A stretch of 64,000 bases of DNA, taken from NCBI GenBank assembly GCA_902363735.1, contig CABJBA010000001.1, positions 744,001-808,000 of the forward strand, given 5' to 3'. Origin of the DNA: Clostridiaceae bacterium. GTDB taxonomy: Bacteria > Bacillota > Clostridia > Lachnospirales > Lachnospiraceae. Each line of letters starts with the position of its first letter. Position 1 is the first letter of the stretch. The notes below the pieces were generated by a model. That model saw only the letters and a list, made by a program, of their open reading frames with translations, was not told the DNA's origin and ran no database searches. Positions 62,066 to 64,000 of this stretch are shown here, in pieces. The position numbers and the translations under genes were made by a program.

Positions 62066-62998
62066 TTAGCCGAATAAAGGAGTAGATAAATACCTGTCAC
62101 CGGAATCCGGCAGCAGAACCACAATGGTTTTCCCCTTATTTTCCGGTCTTTCTGCCAGCTGTTTTGCAGCTTTTAAGGCAGCGCCGGAAGATATTCCAAC
62201 CAAAATTCCCTCTGTTACTGCAAATGTCTTTCCTTCTTTAAAAGCGTCCTCATTTTCAACAGTAATAATTTCATCATAAATCCCGGTATTTAAAACGGTT
62301 GGCACGAAGCCTGCGCCAATTCCCTGAATCTTATGAGGTCCTGGCTTTCCTCCTGAAAGTATGGGGCTGCTTGCTGGCTCCACTGCCACAATTTTAACTC
62401 CCGGCTTCTTCTCTTTTAAGTATTCTCCAACTCCGGTAATGGTTCCGCCTGTTCCTACTCCGGCTACAAAGATATCCACATTTCCATCAGTCTGCTCCCA
62501 GATCTCCGGTCCGGTAGTTTCCTTGTGAACCTTGGGATTGGCCGGATTATCAAACTGCCCAAGAATAATGGAACCAGGTATGGTCTGTTTCAGTTCTTCT
62601 GCCCTTTCAATGGCTCCTCTCATACCTTTTGCGCCTTCAGTCAATTCCAATTCTGCACCGTAGGCTTTTAATAAATTTCTACGCTCCACACTCATGGTAT
62701 CCGGAAGAGTCAGGATGGTGCGGTAACCCTTGGCAGCAGCAACAGCAGCCAGGCCGATTCCCGTATTTCCGGAAGTGGGCTCAATGATAGTTGCTCCAGA
62801 CTTTAAAATTCCTTTTTCCTCTGCATCTTCAATCATTGCAAGAGAAATTCTGTCCTTTACAGAACCGGCTGGATTTAAATATTCCAGCTTAGCCAGAAGG
62901 GTAACTCCTTCAATTCCTTCCACCTCACTGTAGCGGTTTAACTTCAGTATCGGTGTTCCTCCAATCAGTTCTATTGCACTTTCTTTAATTGTTCCCAT
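62066..62998 (-). CDS. cysK: Cysteine synthase A
   Basis: 310 residues from ATG 62998, GGAGG 8 bases upstream; a GTG 5 codons earlier is possible. PLP enzyme that makes cysteine from O-acetylserine and sulfide. PLP Lys in [20 protein letters not shown], substrate loop [20 protein letters not shown], phosphate loop [13 protein letters not shown], and C-terminal [20 protein letters not shown]. Preceded by a clear promoter (63139-63167). Its neighbour is a MalY/PatB C-S lyase, so both act in sulfur amino acid metabolism. Confidence 0.97.
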   Translation of the reverse strand: MGTIKESAIELIGGTPILKLNRYSEVEGIEGVTLLAKLEYLNPAGSVKDRISLAMIEDAEEKGILKSGATIIEPTSGNTGIGLAAVAAAKGYRTILTLPDTMSVERRNLLKAYGAELELTEGAKGMRGAIERAEELKQTIPGSIILGQFDNPANPKVHKETTGPEIWEQTDGNVDIFVAGVGTGGTITGVGEYLKEKKPGVKIVAVEPASSPILSGGKPGPHKIQGIGAGFVPTVLNTGIYDEIITVENEDAFKEGKTFAVTEGILVGISSGAALKAAKQLAERPENKGKTIVVLLPDSGDRYLSTPLFG

Positions 62999-63049
62999 CT
63001 TTCTTACCTCCACTTATATATTTTTTAATTTTATACGAAATGATATGGC

Positions 63050-63082
63050 AAAGAGCGGCCGCCTGAATGGCATCCGCTCTTT
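63050..63082. repeat. Hairpin between malY-like gene and cysK
   Basis: AAAGAGCGG and CCGCTCTTT, with TGCC/GGC inside. Not followed by a T-run. Within the cysK leader, so possibly a regulatory leader hairpin. Confidence 0.45.
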
Positions 63083-63138
63083 CTCGTTTGACCATTCTCT
63101 CATTTCCTATATGTTTAATAGGTTTATATGATATATTT

Positions 63139-63167
63139 ATATTAATACATCATACGAAATGTGTCAA
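63139..63167 (-). promoter_or_regulatory. Promoter of cysK
   Basis: TTGACA (63167-63162) and TAATAT (63144-63139), 17 bases apart on the minus strand. Confidence 0.7.
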
Positions 63168-63188
63168 TACTTTATTTATGAAAATCTT

Positions 63189-64000
63189 TTATATTGCATT
63201 TATAGCCTGTTCAAGCTTCTGTAAAGCCAGCTCAAGAGTGGACCGGGGGCAGGCGATGTTGATTCGTTCAAACCCTTCTCCCGCAAGTCCGAACATGGTT
63301 CCGCTGTCCAGCCAAAGCCCTGCCTTATTGACGATCAAATCCTCCCGCTCCTCTTCTGTCAGTCCAAGTCCCCGGAAATCCAGCCAGATCAAATAGGTTC
63401 CTTCCGGCTCAATCAGTTTGATTCTGCTGATTTTCGTCTTTAAGTATTCTCTTACATAGGAAAGGTTGGCTTTTAAATATTCCATAAGCTGGTCATGCCA
63501 ATCCGACCCATACAGGTATGCCGCCTCGCAGGCGGTAAGGCCTAAGGTATTTAACTGGCTGTAGCCGGAAGCAGACATCTGCTTACGGAATCTGGCTCTC
63601 AGTTTGGGATTTGATATAAATATGTTGGAAATCTGAAGTCCGGCCAGGTTAAAGGTTTTGCTGGGAGCCGTACAGGTAACGGTCCTGTCCCTAAGTTCTT
63701 TGTTGATATCTGCAAATACCTGATGCCTTCCCTGAAGTACAAAGTCCTGATGTATTTCATCACTGACAATAATAATATCTTTTCGTATACAGATTTCTCC
63801 CAGCTGCTCCAGCTCTTTTCTGCTCCAGACTCTTCCCACCGGATTATGGGGATTGCATAGTAAGAACAGTTTTACATGATGCTCCTCTGCTTTCCTTTCA
63901 AAATCCTCAAAATCCATGTGATACGTTCCGTCTTCTCCCAAAACCAGGGGACTGTCCACAATGACACGGTCGTTGTCCTTAACGACCTGGCTGAACGGAT
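63189..64000 (-). CDS. MalY/PatB-type aminotransferase / cystathionine beta-lyase (partial, N-terminus beyond window)
   Basis: The visible 270 residues start within the gene (PFSQVVKDNDRVIVDSPLVL) and end at TAA-type stop near 63189. PLP fold type I: LCNPHNPVGRVWSRKELEQL, IIVSDEIHQDFVLQG, catalytic Lys in APSKTFNLAGLQISN, and the C-terminal MFGLAGEGFERINIACPRST. Cleaves cystathionine or cysteine C-S bonds, and some members act on maltose regulation. Upstream of cysK on the same strand. The first ~120 residues are outside. Confidence 0.9.
   Translation of the reverse strand, partial: PFSQVVKDNDRVIVDSPLVLGEDGTYHMDFEDFERKAEEHHVKLFLLCNPHNPVGRVWSRKELEQLGEICIRKDIIIVSDEIHQDFVLQGRHQVFADINKELRDRTVTCTAPSKTFNLAGLQISNIFISNPKLRARFRKQMSASGYSQLNTLGLTACEAAYLYGSDWHDQLMEYLKANLSYVREYLKTKISRIKLIEPEGTYLIWLDFRGLGLTEEEREDLIVNKAGLWLDSGTMFGLAGEGFERINIACPRSTLELALQKLEQAINAI

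Overview
The window looks like a chromosome segment from a spore-forming, pectin/uronate-using member of the Lachnospiraceae (Clostridium cluster XIVa, Lacrimispora-like). The signs are moderate GC, strong AGGAGG-type ribosome sites, sporulation genes (cotJABC, spoIID, spoIIQ), DUF3793, DUF6472 and DUF3298 proteins, an Ile T-box, a membrane pyrophosphatase, and several FCD-GntR regulators with KduD, ManD and UxuA enzymes. Species is an inference; no rRNA is present.

Layout. 1-3.4 kb: minus-strand hexuronate operon kduD > gntR > carbohydrate-binding protein > manA, with a phased operator upstream. 3.5-8.6 kb: an orphan FtsA-like protein, a DUF3298 protein and hppA. 9.1-15.9 kb: a spore-coat locus (Rieske/FAD oxidoreductase, a Cys/Pro-repeat CotJA, CotJB, CotJC). 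16-24.4 kb: CBS protein, spoIIQ-like, spoIID, glgP, and ileS under a T-box. 25-29 kb: pncB, small conserved proteins, an acyltransferase, tRNA-Glu and a candidate structured RNA. 29.4-45 kb: a large sugar-acid catabolic region with a ribose-type ABC transporter, two near-identical SDR/ManD modules plus decayed remnants of a third, an FCD-GntR regulator with two matching operators, and a Dpp/Opp-type ABC transporter co-transcribed with ManD, an RspB-like dehydrogenase and an SDR. 45-51 kb: an AraC-type membrane sensor, a LytTR response regulator, and a histidine kinase fused to a CPBP protease. 51-54 kb: an accessory strip with a decayed IS91-like element and two unknown genes. 54-58 kb: oligogalacturonide lyase-like protein, uxuA and an M20 peptidase. 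58-64 kb: amidohydrolase-metNIQ operon, cysK and a MalY/PatB aminotransferase that runs off the edge.

Main discovery. cotJC is split in two. Its first 31 codons follow cotJB at 13322-13231, with a stop/start overlap. The remaining 171 codons lie 3.6 kb away at 9607-9091. Between them is a compact element of about 3,623 bp carrying a large serine recombinase whose stop codon is 17 bases from the junction, a superoxide dismutase, and three small proteins. Joining the two halves at a shared GG restores a continuous 202-residue Mn-catalase-type CotJC, including the metal-ligand Glu at residue 35. The reciprocal joint gives an attP-like site with 13-base arms matching at 10 positions. This has the architecture of the sporulation intervening elements (skin in sigK, SP-beta in spsM), but in cotJC and carrying a SOD. 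I infer that excision in the sporulating mother cell rebuilds cotJC; a 55-residue protein divergent from the recombinase is a candidate directionality factor.
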